Below are positions 34,854 through 42,500 of a stretch of 58,494 bases of DNA, in pieces. This DNA is from Vibrio owensii CAIM 1854 = LMG 25443 (GTDB lineage: Bacteria > Pseudomonadota > Gammaproteobacteria > Enterobacterales > Vibrionaceae), in the NCBI RefSeq assembly GCF_000817815.1, contig NZ_JPRD01000001.1, positions 1-58,494 on the forward strand, in the 5' to 3' direction. Both the position numbers and the translations under genes were made by a program. Position 1 is the first letter of the stretch; each line of letters starts with the position of its first letter. The notes beneath the pieces were generated by a model. The model was given only the letters and a program-made list of their open reading frames with translations. It did not search any database and was not told the DNA's origin.

Positions 34854-35815
34854 TGCACTTCACTCTTTGTTACATTAAAAGTGACCGATTGTGCGATGCG
34901 CTGAGCCGTTGTTGGTGGGATATCACCTACAACAGAGATTTCGTGGTTGCCGTTAATAAAGCTATGTAGAGTGCGACGACCTTGACGAACCAGCTGACCT
35001 TTCAGCGAATGCTCATCTTTGTTCGCCACATACACAGAGAAACTAAACAGCCCATCTGAGTACAATTGGCTTTCTACCATTTGGTCGGTCACCGCCATAC
35101 GGTAGCGATTCAGTTCATTTGGTTGGAAACCTTCTGGTATCCAACCCACAGTCCAATCGCTGGTGCCGATATCGCCTTTCGGCATAGTCAAAACACCAGG
35201 TAACTGAACCTCTTCCAAACCACTCATCAGTTCACCAATCTTAGGGTTCACTGAGTAAGAAATAGTACGGTACTGCTCAAGCATTTCACCATCACGATCA
35301 ACGAGATCAGCACGCAGTGGCAGTTTACTCTTCTCATCAATCCACAATACGTAAGAGTAACGTAGCCCATCTTTTGGCACGATGCGCAGCACTTGTGTTG
35401 GAACACCAGCCTCACGGGCACGACCTACTTTTACGTAGTCGTAGTACAAGTTTAGCTCGTCGATGTTAGCGTTCAGCATCGGCATGATTGGAGCAACCAT
35501 TTTACCCGATTCGATGGTAAACGGTTCTGCGCCAGTTTCGATATAGCTTACTTCTGTGCCGCGACGGATCACTTCACGTACAGGACCACTCAAATACACA
35601 AGATGTGCGTACTGGTCTTTGTCGTGAGTCGCGTGACGATACAGCAAAGGTTCAATGCTGTTCTTTTTGATAAGGATATAAGAGAGTTCGTAGCTTAAAT
35701 TCTTGCTCGCCTCGCTCATTTGATGCAATAAAGCCTCCGCTGGCTTATCACCAGCAAAGGCTTGCGAAGACATCAGACTGAACAGAGCGCAAGCGCTGAT
35801 CAGAAATTTTTTCAT
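34850..35815 (-). CDS. rseB: Sigma-E regulatory protein RseB
   Basis: RseB is a periplasmic protein that binds RseA, protects it from DegS, and lets go on sensing lipopolysaccharide or misfolded lipoprotein. The 321-residue protein has a cleavable signal peptide ending SSQAFA at about residue 21, followed by the lipoprotein-like N-terminal domain and the smaller C-terminal RseA-binding domain (from about residue 225). It overlaps rseA and rseC by 4 bp each. Confidence 0.95.
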   Translation of the reverse strand: MKKFLISACALFSLMSSQAFAGDKPAEALLHQMSEASKNLSYELSYILIKKNSIEPLLYRHATHDKDQYAHLVYLSGPVREVIRRGTEVSYIETGAEPFTIESGKMVAPIMPMLNANIDELNLYYDYVKVGRAREAGVPTQVLRIVPKDGLRYSYVLWIDEKSKLPLRADLVDRDGEMLEQYRTISYSVNPKIGELMSGLEEVQLPGVLTMPKGDIGTSDWTVGWIPEGFQPNELNRYRMAVTDQMVESQLYSDGLFSFSVYVANKDEHSLKGQLVRQGRRTLHSFINGNHEISVVGDIPPTTAQRIAQSVTFNVTKSEVQ

Positions 35816-36438
35816 TCAATATCCGGTGTCAGATGTGCATCTTGTTGAGACGCATCACTGTTAATTCTTAGCTGCAGTTCGTAGTCACGAAGCATAGCAT
35901 GAACGCGTTTGCGTTGCTCTTGCATATTTGCTTCACCAACGGAACGCTCTACGGATTCACGCGTCAAGCTTACTGGTTCAGCGCTGCCCGCAAATGGCAC
36001 AGTCTGAAGCACAGGAAGTTGGTCAGCTTGCGGCGACATTGGGTCGCTACCGCCGTACTGTTGAACGCCTAATATCACAACAAGTGACACACACGCAGCA
36101 ACGGCAACTTGACCAAACTGAGTCAACCATGCAGGCAACTGGCGTTTCGCTTTTTGTGGCTCTGGTTGCGACTCTTTTGGCGCGTCGTTAATTGAAATTA
36201 CGTTAGCACTGCGCGAATCGATAGCACGATGCACAGGCTCGTCTTCTAACGCTAACGCTACGCTTTCAGCAATATTCCACTCAGGCTTTGCTGGCGCTTC
36301 GCCTCGCATCACATCACCAATCAGGTGATAGTTCTGCCAAGCATCACGGCTCTCTTGGTCTTGCTCTAATTCTTGAATTAAAGCCTTATCGACCAATTCT
36401 CCATCCATGAGAGCTGAAAGTTTTTCTTTGTCAGCCAT
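35812..36438 (-). CDS. rseA: Anti-sigma-E factor RseA
   Basis: RseA holds sigma-E at the inner membrane until DegS and RseP cut it. The start at 36438 (MADKEKLSALMDGELVD) gives 208 residues and has GGTGA five nucleotides upstream; an earlier in-frame ATG at 36459 is less likely. The cytoplasmic anti-sigma domain spans about 1-90, a single transmembrane helix is at about 102-120 (FGQVAVAACVSLVVILGV), and the rest is periplasmic. The gene follows rpoE by 26 bp. Confidence 0.95.
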   Translation of the reverse strand: MADKEKLSALMDGELVDKALIQELEQDQESRDAWQNYHLIGDVMRGEAPAKPEWNIAESVALALEDEPVHRAIDSRSANVISINDAPKESQPEPQKAKRQLPAWLTQFGQVAVAACVSLVVILGVQQYGGSDPMSPQADQLPVLQTVPFAGSAEPVSLTRESVERSVGEANMQEQRKRVHAMLRDYELQLRINSDASQQDAHLTPDIE

Positions 36439-36464
36439 TATTTTCACCATAGTTATCACTTGTA

Positions 36465-37043
36465 CTAGCGCTGCAAAAGAGGTTTGATTTTCTTTTCCAC
36501 CGCCTCACGAGCACGGAAGATACGCGATCGTACCGTTCCCACCGGGCAATCCATTACTTCAGCAATTTCCTCGTAGCTCAAGCCATCAAGCTCGCGCAGA
36601 GTCATTGCGGTTTTTAAATCTTCAGGTAAGGCTTCGATTGCACTGAACACTACCCGTTGCAATTCTTTGGACAACGTTAAGTTCTCAGGGTTCGAAATTT
36701 CTTTAAGTGCATTACCTGTTTCGTAAAATTCAGCTTCTTCAGCATCAACGTCTGTTGCAGGTGGTCTACGACCTTGAGCAACGATGTGATTTTTCGCAGT
36801 ATTCACTGCAATGCGATACAGCCACGTGTAAAACGCACTCTCCCCACGAAAACTAGGGATAGCTCGGTAAGCCTTGATAAACGCTTCTTGTGCTACATCT
36901 GGAACATCGCCAGGATTACTTACGTATCTGGAGATAAGGTTACATACCTTGTTCTGGTACTTTGTTACCAGCAGGTTGAATGCTTGCTTATCGCCATTCT
37001 GAACTCGCTCAATCAATACTTGATCGGTCAGCTGCTCGTTCAT
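36465..37043 (-). CDS. rpoE: RNA polymerase sigma-E factor RpoE
   Basis: RpoE directs the envelope stress response. The 192-residue ECF sigma factor has region 2 (DVAQEAFIKAYRAIPSFRGESAFYTWLYRIA) and region 4 (LRELDGLSYEEIAEVMDCPVGTVRSRIFRARE). It heads the rpoE-rseA-rseB-rseC operon and is preceded by a sigma-E-type promoter, so it is probably autoregulated. The Shine-Dalgarno is AGGAG. nadB diverges, as in E. coli. Confidence 0.98.
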   Translation of the reverse strand: MNEQLTDQVLIERVQNGDKQAFNLLVTKYQNKVCNLISRYVSNPGDVPDVAQEAFIKAYRAIPSFRGESAFYTWLYRIAVNTAKNHIVAQGRRPPATDVDAEEAEFYETGNALKEISNPENLTLSKELQRVVFSAIEALPEDLKTAMTLRELDGLSYEEIAEVMDCPVGTVRSRIFRAREAVEKKIKPLLQR

Positions 37044-37143
37044 TCGAGCGGATACTCCTATTTGTTATGCCCCTACTCTTCTCAGATATGGGTACTAATT
37101 ATGCAAAACGTAGTATTGACACCACTGCTTACTTGAGCACTAT

Positions 37144-37172
37144 TGTGACCCTGACGTGAATGAGAAAGTTCC
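37144..37172 (-). promoter_or_regulatory. Sigma-E-type promoter of rpoE
   Basis: On the reverse strand GGAACTT (37166-37172) is followed after 16 bp by GTCACA (37144-37149). The -35 is a perfect sigma-E match; the -10 keeps the TCnnA pattern. It lies about 100 bp upstream of the rpoE start. Confidence 0.7.
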
Positions 37173-37601
37173 ATGGTTTCTCAAATTTTTTGTCATTGTT
37201 TTTTCACAGTGTGATGTCACTAGCCAAATCCCGCTCCTCGTCCGACTTAAGTCTCGTTTTGACAAGCGAGCATACTGGTGGGGAAATGGGTATAATGGAT
37301 GATCTCTGTCCCAGATTGTGCTGGGTAGAGCATAGAAAAGCAATGGCATTGACAAACTATTACTTTTCATTTGCATGGCTAATGGCTATCAGAACATCGC
37401 GTTACAAACAAAACTCAGGAAGCATCTGCATGCCCAAGGCATGGCAAAATAAGAGTGGCTGAAGTCACCAAGGTAACGCCGATTTCGATACGTCTCCCAA
37501 CTTAGCCCTTAGCGACGGATGTCGCGTTAATGGAATGCACATGGTGTGCAAAATATACACAAGGTAGCCTTGTTACCTTAGCTTGGGATTGTAAAAGTAA
37601 T
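37173..37601 (+). other. nadB upstream region with TATAAT and AAGGTAAC repeats
   Basis: This 429-bp stretch has no convincing gene. It holds a perfect TATAAT (37291-37296) without a good -35, a TTGACA (37353 region) without a good -10, a hairpin CATGCC/GGCATG (37429-37443), a direct AAGGTAAC (37470-37477) and an inverted AAGGTA-TACCTT pair (37561-37579). The last two might be an operator or leader structure for nadB. Confidence 0.4.
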
Positions 37602-39209
37602 ATGAACACAAATCGTGAACATGAATGTGATGTGTTAGTGGTAGGGAGTGGCGCCGCGGGCTTGTCGTTGGCTTTGCGTGTCGCAAACCACTGTAAGGTA
37701 ATGGTTCTAAGTAAAGGACCGCGCAGCGAAGGCGCAACGTATTACGCGCAAGGTGGTATCGCTGCCGTATTTGATGAGTCGGACACCATTGAGTCTCACG
37801 TTGAAGATACGCAAATTGCCGGGGATGGAATCTGTGATGAAGAGACTGTTAAGTTCATCGCGGAAAACTCAAAAGAGTGTGTACAGTGGTTGATTGATGG
37901 TGGTGTACCATTCGATCGTGAAGATGATGATTCTGACGATGAGCCACGTTATCACTTAACTCGCGAAGGCGGTCACAGCCGTCGACGTATTTTGCACGCT
38001 GCTGATGCCACTGGCATGGCAATGCAAACCTCTCTACAAGACAATGCACACAGCCACCCAAACATTCATGTTCTTGAGCGCCATAATGCTCTGGATTTGA
38101 TCACCGAAGATAAAATCGGCGGCGACAAAAACAAGATCATTGGCGCTTATATTTGGAACCGCAACGAAGAACAAGTTGAAACTGTTCGCGCTAAATTTGT
38201 TGTTCTCGCAACGGGCGGCGCTTCCAAAGTTTACCAATACACTTCTAACCCAGACGTGTCATCTGGTGATGGTATCGCAATCGCGTGGCGTGCAGGTTGT
38301 CGTGTTGCGAACCTAGAGTTCAACCAATTCCACCCGACCTGTTTGTTCCACCCAGAAGCGCGCAACTTCTTACTAACAGAAGCATTGCGTGGTGAAGGCG
38401 CGTATTTACGTCGTCCTGATGGCTCACGATTTATGCCGGATTTTGATGAGCGTAAAGAGCTTGCTCCACGTGATGTCGTGGCTCGCGCTATCGACTTCGA
38501 AATGAAGCGCTTAGGTGCTGACTGCATGTATCTCGACATCAGCCACAAGCCAGCGGATTTCATTACTAAGCATTTCCCAACCATCTACTCTCGTTTGATG
38601 GATTTGGGTATCGACATGACCAAAGAGCCAATCCCAATCGTACCTGCGGCGCACTACACGTGCGGCGGCGTCATGGTCGATCAAAACGGTCATACCGATC
38701 TGAAGAACCTCTACGCGATTGGTGAAGTGAGCTACACAGGCTTGCACGGCGCGAACCGTATGGCATCGAACTCGCTACTTGAGTGTGTGGTTTACGCATG
38801 GTCGGCAGCCAAAGACATCCTTAAACATCACAACGAAGTAGAACTAGCACCGCAGGTTCCATGTTGGGATGAAAGCCAAGTGACCAACAGTGATGAAGAA
38901 GTGATCATCCAACACAACTGGCATGAGCTGCGCCTATTTATGTGGGATTACATGGGCATCGTTCGTACCGATAAACGTCTTGAACGCGCACTGCGCCGTA
39001 TCCAGATGCTGCAACAAGAAACGCACGAGTACTACAGTCACTTCCGCGTATCAAACAACTTGCTAGAGCTACGTAACCTGCTGCAAGTCGCAGAGCTGAT
39101 GGTACGTTGTGCGATGCAGCGTAAAGAGAGCCGTGGTCTGCACTACACCTTGGATTATCCAAACCAGCTAGAAAACAGCGGCCCAACGATTCTTACGCCA
39201 AACAAATAG
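37602..39209 (+). CDS. nadB: L-aspartate oxidase
   Basis: NadB oxidises aspartate to iminoaspartate, the first step of NAD synthesis. The start at 37602 ([25 protein letters not shown]) gives 535 residues; an open frame 24 codons further upstream is not homologous. The FAD-binding [10 protein letters not shown] motif, the flavin segment [19 protein letters not shown] and the active-site [15 protein letters not shown] are present. It diverges from rpoE. The downstream terminator overlaps the ygfX 3' end. Confidence 0.97.
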   Translation: MNTNREHECDVLVVGSGAAGLSLALRVANHCKVMVLSKGPRSEGATYYAQGGIAAVFDESDTIESHVEDTQIAGDGICDEETVKFIAENSKECVQWLIDGGVPFDREDDDSDDEPRYHLTREGGHSRRRILHAADATGMAMQTSLQDNAHSHPNIHVLERHNALDLITEDKIGGDKNKIIGAYIWNRNEEQVETVRAKFVVLATGGASKVYQYTSNPDVSSGDGIAIAWRAGCRVANLEFNQFHPTCLFHPEARNFLLTEALRGEGAYLRRPDGSRFMPDFDERKELAPRDVVARAIDFEMKRLGADCMYLDISHKPADFITKHFPTIYSRLMDLGIDMTKEPIPIVPAAHYTCGGVMVDQNGHTDLKNLYAIGEVSYTGLHGANRMASNSLLECVVYAWSAAKDILKHHNEVELAPQVPCWDESQVTNSDEEVIIQHNWHELRLFMWDYMGIVRTDKRLERALRRIQMLQQETHEYYSHFRVSNNLLELRNLLQVAELMVRCAMQRKESRGLHYTLDYPNQLENSGPTILTPNK

Positions 39210-39243
39210 CTCTGGCACTTAAAAGTAACCGTCAGATACAAGG

Positions 39244-39663
39244 TCAAATGGGAGCTTCGGCTCCCATTTTCCATTGTCGTAATATCAAACACAGTTGACG
39301 ATATGCCACGTCTTCACAACTGTCTCGCCAAATCGTGACTTTCTCACCCGACACTAATTCAAACGTGACTTTTAACGCCGCCGCCGACACATCAACACTC
39401 GATAGTGTCGAAGTTTGTTTGTCATTGCGTACTGTGCCATCACGATGCAAATACCAACCGCCGCAGGCTGAAGGCACGACAAAGCCACCTTGCATTTGGC
39501 AACGGATAATCAGTAGTAACAGATAAGTTGATAAGACGAGTGGGATATCAGAGCAGATAACCGCCCAAACGCAACCTAGGAGAAGAAGTTGGTTGGTAAT
39601 TTGGGCGTATAGAGAAGTGTTAACCTTAAGATTAACGAACCTTGCTGAGGTTGTGTGCGACAA
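39244..39663 (-). CDS. ygfX: YgfX/CptA-family membrane protein
   Basis: The protein is the partner encoded after sdhE; in E. coli YgfX (CptA) is a small inner-membrane protein reported to affect FtsZ and MreB. The 139 residues show two adjacent hydrophobic helices (about 21-38 and 40-55) and a soluble C-terminal half, the YgfX pattern. Sequence similarity is low, so the call rests mainly on topology, size and its position overlapping sdhE. No ATG is available; the start used is a TTG 32 bp inside sdhE, and it is uncertain. The last codons form the nadB terminator. Confidence 0.75.
   Translation of the reverse strand: MSHTTSARFVNLKVNTSLYAQITNQLLLLGCVWAVICSDIPLVLSTYLLLLIIRCQMQGGFVVPSACGGWYLHRDGTVRNDKQTSTLSSVDVSAAALKVTFELVSGEKVTIWRDSCEDVAYRQLCLILRQWKMGAEAPI
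39246..39270 (+). terminator. nadB terminator embedded in the ygfX 3' end
   Basis: The 10-bp stem AAATGGGAGC / GCTCCCATTT has a TTCG tetraloop and a following T run on the + strand. It spans the ygfX stop codon and its last eight codons. Confidence 0.85.
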
Positions 39664-39892
39664 TTTTATCGACCATCGAAGCGTGACCTAGATTTTCGCT
39701 ACGACCGTGACCCATCACCCAAGTAAACAGATCGGGATCATCGCATTCTAGTAGTGAGACGAAATCACGCTGCTCTTGCTCATTAAGTGCATCAAAGCAC
39801 TCTTCAAAAAACGGCATAATCACCACGTCAAGCTCAAGCATGCCACGACGACAAGCCCATTTAATACGCGCCTTTTCTTCCGCAGTGTACAT
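39632..39892 (-). CDS. sdhE: FAD assembly factor SdhE
   Basis: SdhE promotes covalent attachment of FAD to succinate dehydrogenase and related flavoproteins. The 86-residue protein has the conserved WACRRGMLELD near residue 13 and the FVSLLECDDPDLFTWVMG segment near residue 43. It precedes and overlaps ygfX, as in enterobacteria. ygfZ diverges 236 bp away. Confidence 0.95.
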   Translation of the reverse strand: MYTAEEKARIKWACRRGMLELDVVIMPFFEECFDALNEQEQRDFVSLLECDDPDLFTWVMGHGRSENLGHASMVDKIVAHNLSKVR

Positions 39893-40128
39893 TCAGTATT
39901 CCTTCATAGATGTCTTGTTCTTAGTGCGGAGTGTAACAAGGGATGTGCAACGTCACTAGTGTGCGGGTCACAATATGTAGCCAAGTCGCTGCAAATCCTG
40001 AACGCATTTAATAAACAAACGTTCAGCAAAGCCAAACACCTTAAAATTGAGTGGATATATTGAGTGCTGACAAATGCCGATTCTGCATTTAACATAGCTG
40101 AAAAATATCTTCAAAAGGCATTGTAATC

Positions 40129-41097
40129 ATGGAATGGCAAACTCGCTTTTCACCGCTGAACCTATCGACACAAGACGCACTACCTGAGCTGTCTATCTCG
40201 CTATTGGATAACCTGGGTATGATAACCATGATTGGAGACGACAAAAAGTCGTACCTACACGGTCAAGTTACCTGCGATGTGGTTTCTCTTGAGAAAGACC
40301 AATCAATGTTGGGGGCACATTGTGATGCGAAAGGTAAAGTGTGGAGTGTCTTCCGCCTATTCCACCATAACGATGGCTATGCAATGGTTCAGCCGAAATC
40401 AGCGATTGAAGTGGAACTGAAAGAAATCAAAAAGTACGCGGTATTCTCGAAAGTGACCATCGAAGAGTCTAGCGACGTTGTGCTGGGTGTTGCTGGTGAG
40501 AATGCAGATGCGTTCATCTCAACATTAAATGCTGATTCTGGCGATGTGCGTACAGTTGAAGGTGGCACTGCAGTCAAAGTCGCTTCAAACCGCTGGTTGC
40601 TTGCGCTTACAGCAGAAGCTGCACAATCGTTAGTGGAAGATAGCAAAGCATCACTGACAACCCATGAGCTTTGGACCCGTTTCGATATTGAAGCAGCACT
40701 GCCATACGTGGCAGCAGATACGCAAAACGAGCACATTCCACAAGCACTAAACCTACAAGCGCTTGGCGGCATCAGCTTTACGAAAGGCTGCTACACAGGT
40801 CAAGAAACTGTAGCGCGCGCGAAATACCGCGGTACCAACAAACGTGCAATGTACATTGTTAAAGGTGCAACCGCTGAAGCCTTAGGTGAAGGTGCAATCG
40901 AACTGGAACGTAGTGTCGGTGAAAACTGGCGTTCAGTAGGCACGTTGCTCACGCATTACCAATTCAGCGACAACCAAGCGATGGGGCTCATTGTATTACC
41001 AAACAACCTAGACGATGACACTCGTCTGCGCTTGGTTGCTCAACCTGAGTGTGAATGGGAAATCGCAGCATTGCCGTACAGCCTTGACGATGAGTAA
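40129..41097 (+). CDS. ygfZ: Folate-binding tRNA-modification/Fe-S protein YgfZ
   Basis: YgfZ is a tetrahydrofolate-binding protein needed for full activity of some iron-sulfur enzymes, including tRNA thiolation by MiaB. The 322-residue protein has the GcvT-like fold and the family signature KGCYTGQE near residue 223 with its conserved cysteine. Its stop overlaps the start of the next gene by 8 bp, so the two are likely translated together. E. coli also has ygfZ diverging from sdhE-ygfX. Confidence 0.95.
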   Translation: MEWQTRFSPLNLSTQDALPELSISLLDNLGMITMIGDDKKSYLHGQVTCDVVSLEKDQSMLGAHCDAKGKVWSVFRLFHHNDGYAMVQPKSAIEVELKEIKKYAVFSKVTIEESSDVVLGVAGENADAFISTLNADSGDVRTVEGGTAVKVASNRWLLALTAEAAQSLVEDSKASLTTHELWTRFDIEAALPYVAADTQNEHIPQALNLQALGGISFTKGCYTGQETVARAKYRGTNKRAMYIVKGATAEALGEGAIELERSVGENWRSVGTLLTHYQFSDNQAMGLIVLPNNLDDDTRLRLVAQPECEWEIAALPYSLDDE

Positions 41098-41563
41098 TAC
41101 CATTCATACCCCTTTGATGCAGTTTTTGGCGGACCAAAACATCGAGTACCGCCTTCTTTCTCATCAAAGGCCAGCAACAACCATTGAGGATGCCGCGCAA
41201 CAACGCGGCATTCGCCCCTCTCAAATGGTCAAAGCGATTCTTTTGCGTGATATGGGAAATCAATATGCGCTTGCTTGTGCACCAGGTGATCGTAGCGTTG
41301 ATCCAAAGAAGGTGCGCGCATTACTGCAGTGCCGTCGTATGACGTGTGTTGATCAAGCGGACGTAGAAGCGATTACCGGATACAAGATTGGTACTGTCAC
41401 ACCACTACTCTTAAAACGCTACATGCCGATCGTATTTGATCCAAGTTTGCTTGAAGAAAAAGAAATCACCATTAGCAGCGGAGATCGTATGGCTGGCTTA
41501 GCGCTATCCATCGATGATCTAATCCAATTATGCCAACCAACCATGGCTGATATCTGTCGCTAA
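41090..41563 (+). CDS. YbaK/EbsC-family aminoacyl-tRNA deacylase
   Basis: Proteins of this family hydrolyse mischarged tRNAs (for example Cys- or Ala-tRNA-Pro) in trans. The start at 41090 gives 157 residues, its ATG lying within the end of ygfZ (ATGAGTAA). Family features are the [15 protein letters not shown] strand with the conserved lysine near residue 47, [11 protein letters not shown] near residue 67, and a [17 protein letters not shown] stretch. The tRNA specificity cannot be told. A second family member is at 51816-52298. A 7-bp hairpin (41576-41596) without a T run follows the stop. Confidence 0.85.
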   Translation: MSNTIHTPLMQFLADQNIEYRLLSHQRPATTIEDAAQQRGIRPSQMVKAILLRDMGNQYALACAPGDRSVDPKKVRALLQCRRMTCVDQADVEAITGYKIGTVTPLLLKRYMPIVFDPSLLEEKEITISSGDRMAGLALSIDDLIQLCQPTMADICR

Positions 41564-41657
41564 CATGTAATCAAGCGCAGGATTCTCACTCCTGCGTGAT
41601 CTCACTCATATCTCTCCGATTACATTTAAGAATTTTTAATCATTTTTAAAACATAAA

Positions 41658-41686
41658 TAGTCATAAATGAAAAACTCGTATATGCT
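41658..41686 (+). promoter_or_regulatory. Candidate promoter of the predicted small RNA
   Basis: TAGTCA (41658-41663) and TATGCT (41681-41686) are separated by 17 bp. Both boxes are modest matches, but the predicted start at about 41693 coincides with the first base of the first stem-loop. Confidence 0.45.
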
Positions 41687-41692
41687 GAATTC

Positions 41693-41829
41693 GTTGGTTA
41701 AGTTTTCAACAACTACTCAGCCAACGTAAAGTGAATCTGCTGACTTGTATGACAGCGTTCATTAAGTCAGTCGTCCACTTTTGTGTAATGCATCTGTGAC
41801 TATTCGCCCGCCGAAGCGGGCTTTTTTTT
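41693..41829 (+). ncRNA. Candidate small RNA, about 137 nt
   Basis: Three stem-loops can be drawn in order. Hairpin 1 pairs GTTGG (41693-41697) with CCAAC (41721-41725). Hairpin 2 is nested: AAAGTG (41728-41733) with CACTTT (41776-41781), and inside it CTGACTT (41740-41746) with AAGTCAG (41764-41770). Hairpin 3 is a strong terminator, GCCCGC / GCGGGC with loop CGAA and eight T (41806-41829). A 17-bp-spaced promoter sits just upstream. No long open frame is inside. I do not recognise it as Spot 42, GcvB, CyaR, ArcZ, RyhB or a Qrr RNA. An alternative is a terminated leader of a downstream gene. Confidence 0.6.
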
Positions 41830-41833
41830 GCGT

Positions 41834-41861
41834 GGAACTTTTTCCCTTTTCTTTCCTCTAA
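41834..41861 (+). promoter_or_regulatory. Near-consensus sigma-E promoter upstream of ytfK
   Basis: GGAACTT (41834-41840) is followed after exactly 16 bp by TCTAA (41857-41861), a near-perfect sigma-E promoter. Transcription would start near 41867 and run rightward. The first gene downstream is the ytfK homologue at 42216, with no clear terminator between. Confidence 0.65.
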
Positions 41862-41926
41862 CTCAATGAAAGCAATGCATTTGAGGTTTCAACCTCGTCA
41901 AAACGAACAAAATGCAACCCATTGAG
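41862..41926. repeat. Multi-arm palindrome downstream of the sigma-E promoter
   Basis: Three nested pairings occur: CTCAATG (41862-41868) with CATTGAG (41920-41926), GCATTT (41877-41882) with AAATGC (41910-41915), and GAGGT (41883-41887) with ACCTC (41892-41896). It has no T run. It may be an RNA structure at the 5' end of the sigma-E transcript or a DNA operator. Confidence 0.5.
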
Positions 41927-42173
41927 TAAAAACATTTAGCAAACAATCATTTTCCTTCTATTCTTATTTCTGTAACAAAACTGATGCTTAATGCACCACG
42001 TAAGAATAGGAGGACTCAAGGACTGGTTCCTTCGATAATGATTTTTTGAGGTAATCCTCACGCTATTTGAGATATGACTCTGTCAATTTGTCTAAGGCAG
42101 CACAAATCTCTAAAGCCAAGTACCTCAACTGCACTTAATACTATTGCTGTCACAATAATTTTTACGCGAAAAA

Positions 42174-42179
42174 CGTAGA
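42174..42179 (+). promoter_or_regulatory. Candidate -10 close to ytfK
   Basis: TAGAAT lies 36 bp upstream of the ytfK start without a good -35. A CTGTCACAATA segment (42147-42157) about 16 bp further up resembles one half of a PhoB box. Confidence 0.3.
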
Positions 42180-42215
42180 ATAACTGGGCTAGGTAAGAGA
42201 TAAGGAAGAGTAAAT

Positions 42216-42422
42216 ATGAGACTGTTTAAGCGCTATACACCAGGTATGATTGCTAAACACATAAGTCGTCTTTTTAAAGGAAGAATCTATATTTACGGAG
42301 TCGGTAAGTTCGAGTTTGATAACGGAAAATTGATGTTGCCAGAGAAAGCTGAGAAGCGTCACTTTCAGGCAGTAAAAGAGATTAACCAAGAGATTATGAA
42401 GCTCAGATGCGCATACGCTTAG
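42216..42422 (+). CDS. ytfK: YtfK homologue (DUF1107), stringent-response modulator
   Basis: The 68-residue protein aligns from end to end with E. coli YtfK as I recall it, which has the same length: RYxPxxxAKxxxxLFxGRxYIxxVGxFEFDxGKxxxP, then a helical tail (VKEINQEIMKLR). E. coli YtfK binds SpoT and tips it toward (p)ppGpp synthesis under phosphate or fatty-acid starvation; that role here is inferred. A Shine-Dalgarno AAGGAAGAG is 5 nt upstream of the ATG. It stands alone between its terminator and a 650-bp intergenic region that holds a sigma-E promoter. relA is in the same window. Confidence 0.82.
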   Translation: MRLFKRYTPGMIAKHISRLFKGRIYIYGVGKFEFDNGKLMLPEKAEKRHFQAVKEINQEIMKLRCAYA

Positions 42423-42443
42423 CTTAAACATCGATGTAAAAAG

Positions 42444-42469
42444 AAAGGCTGGATTAACCAGCCTTTTTT
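42444..42469. terminator. Bidirectional terminator between ytfK and ubiI
   Basis: AAAGGCTGG (42444-42452) pairs with CCAGCCTTT (42458-42466) around a 5-nt loop, followed by T residues on the + strand and, with A runs upstream, T residues on the reverse strand. Confidence 0.88.
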
Positions 42470-42500
42470 GTTTCTTTTGTTTGCGAAGCGAAGAACGTGT

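Noticed and set aside
37160..37462. A 100-codon open frame ahead of nadB
   Set aside because: It overlaps the rpoE promoter, has no good ribosome site and looks non-coding in composition.
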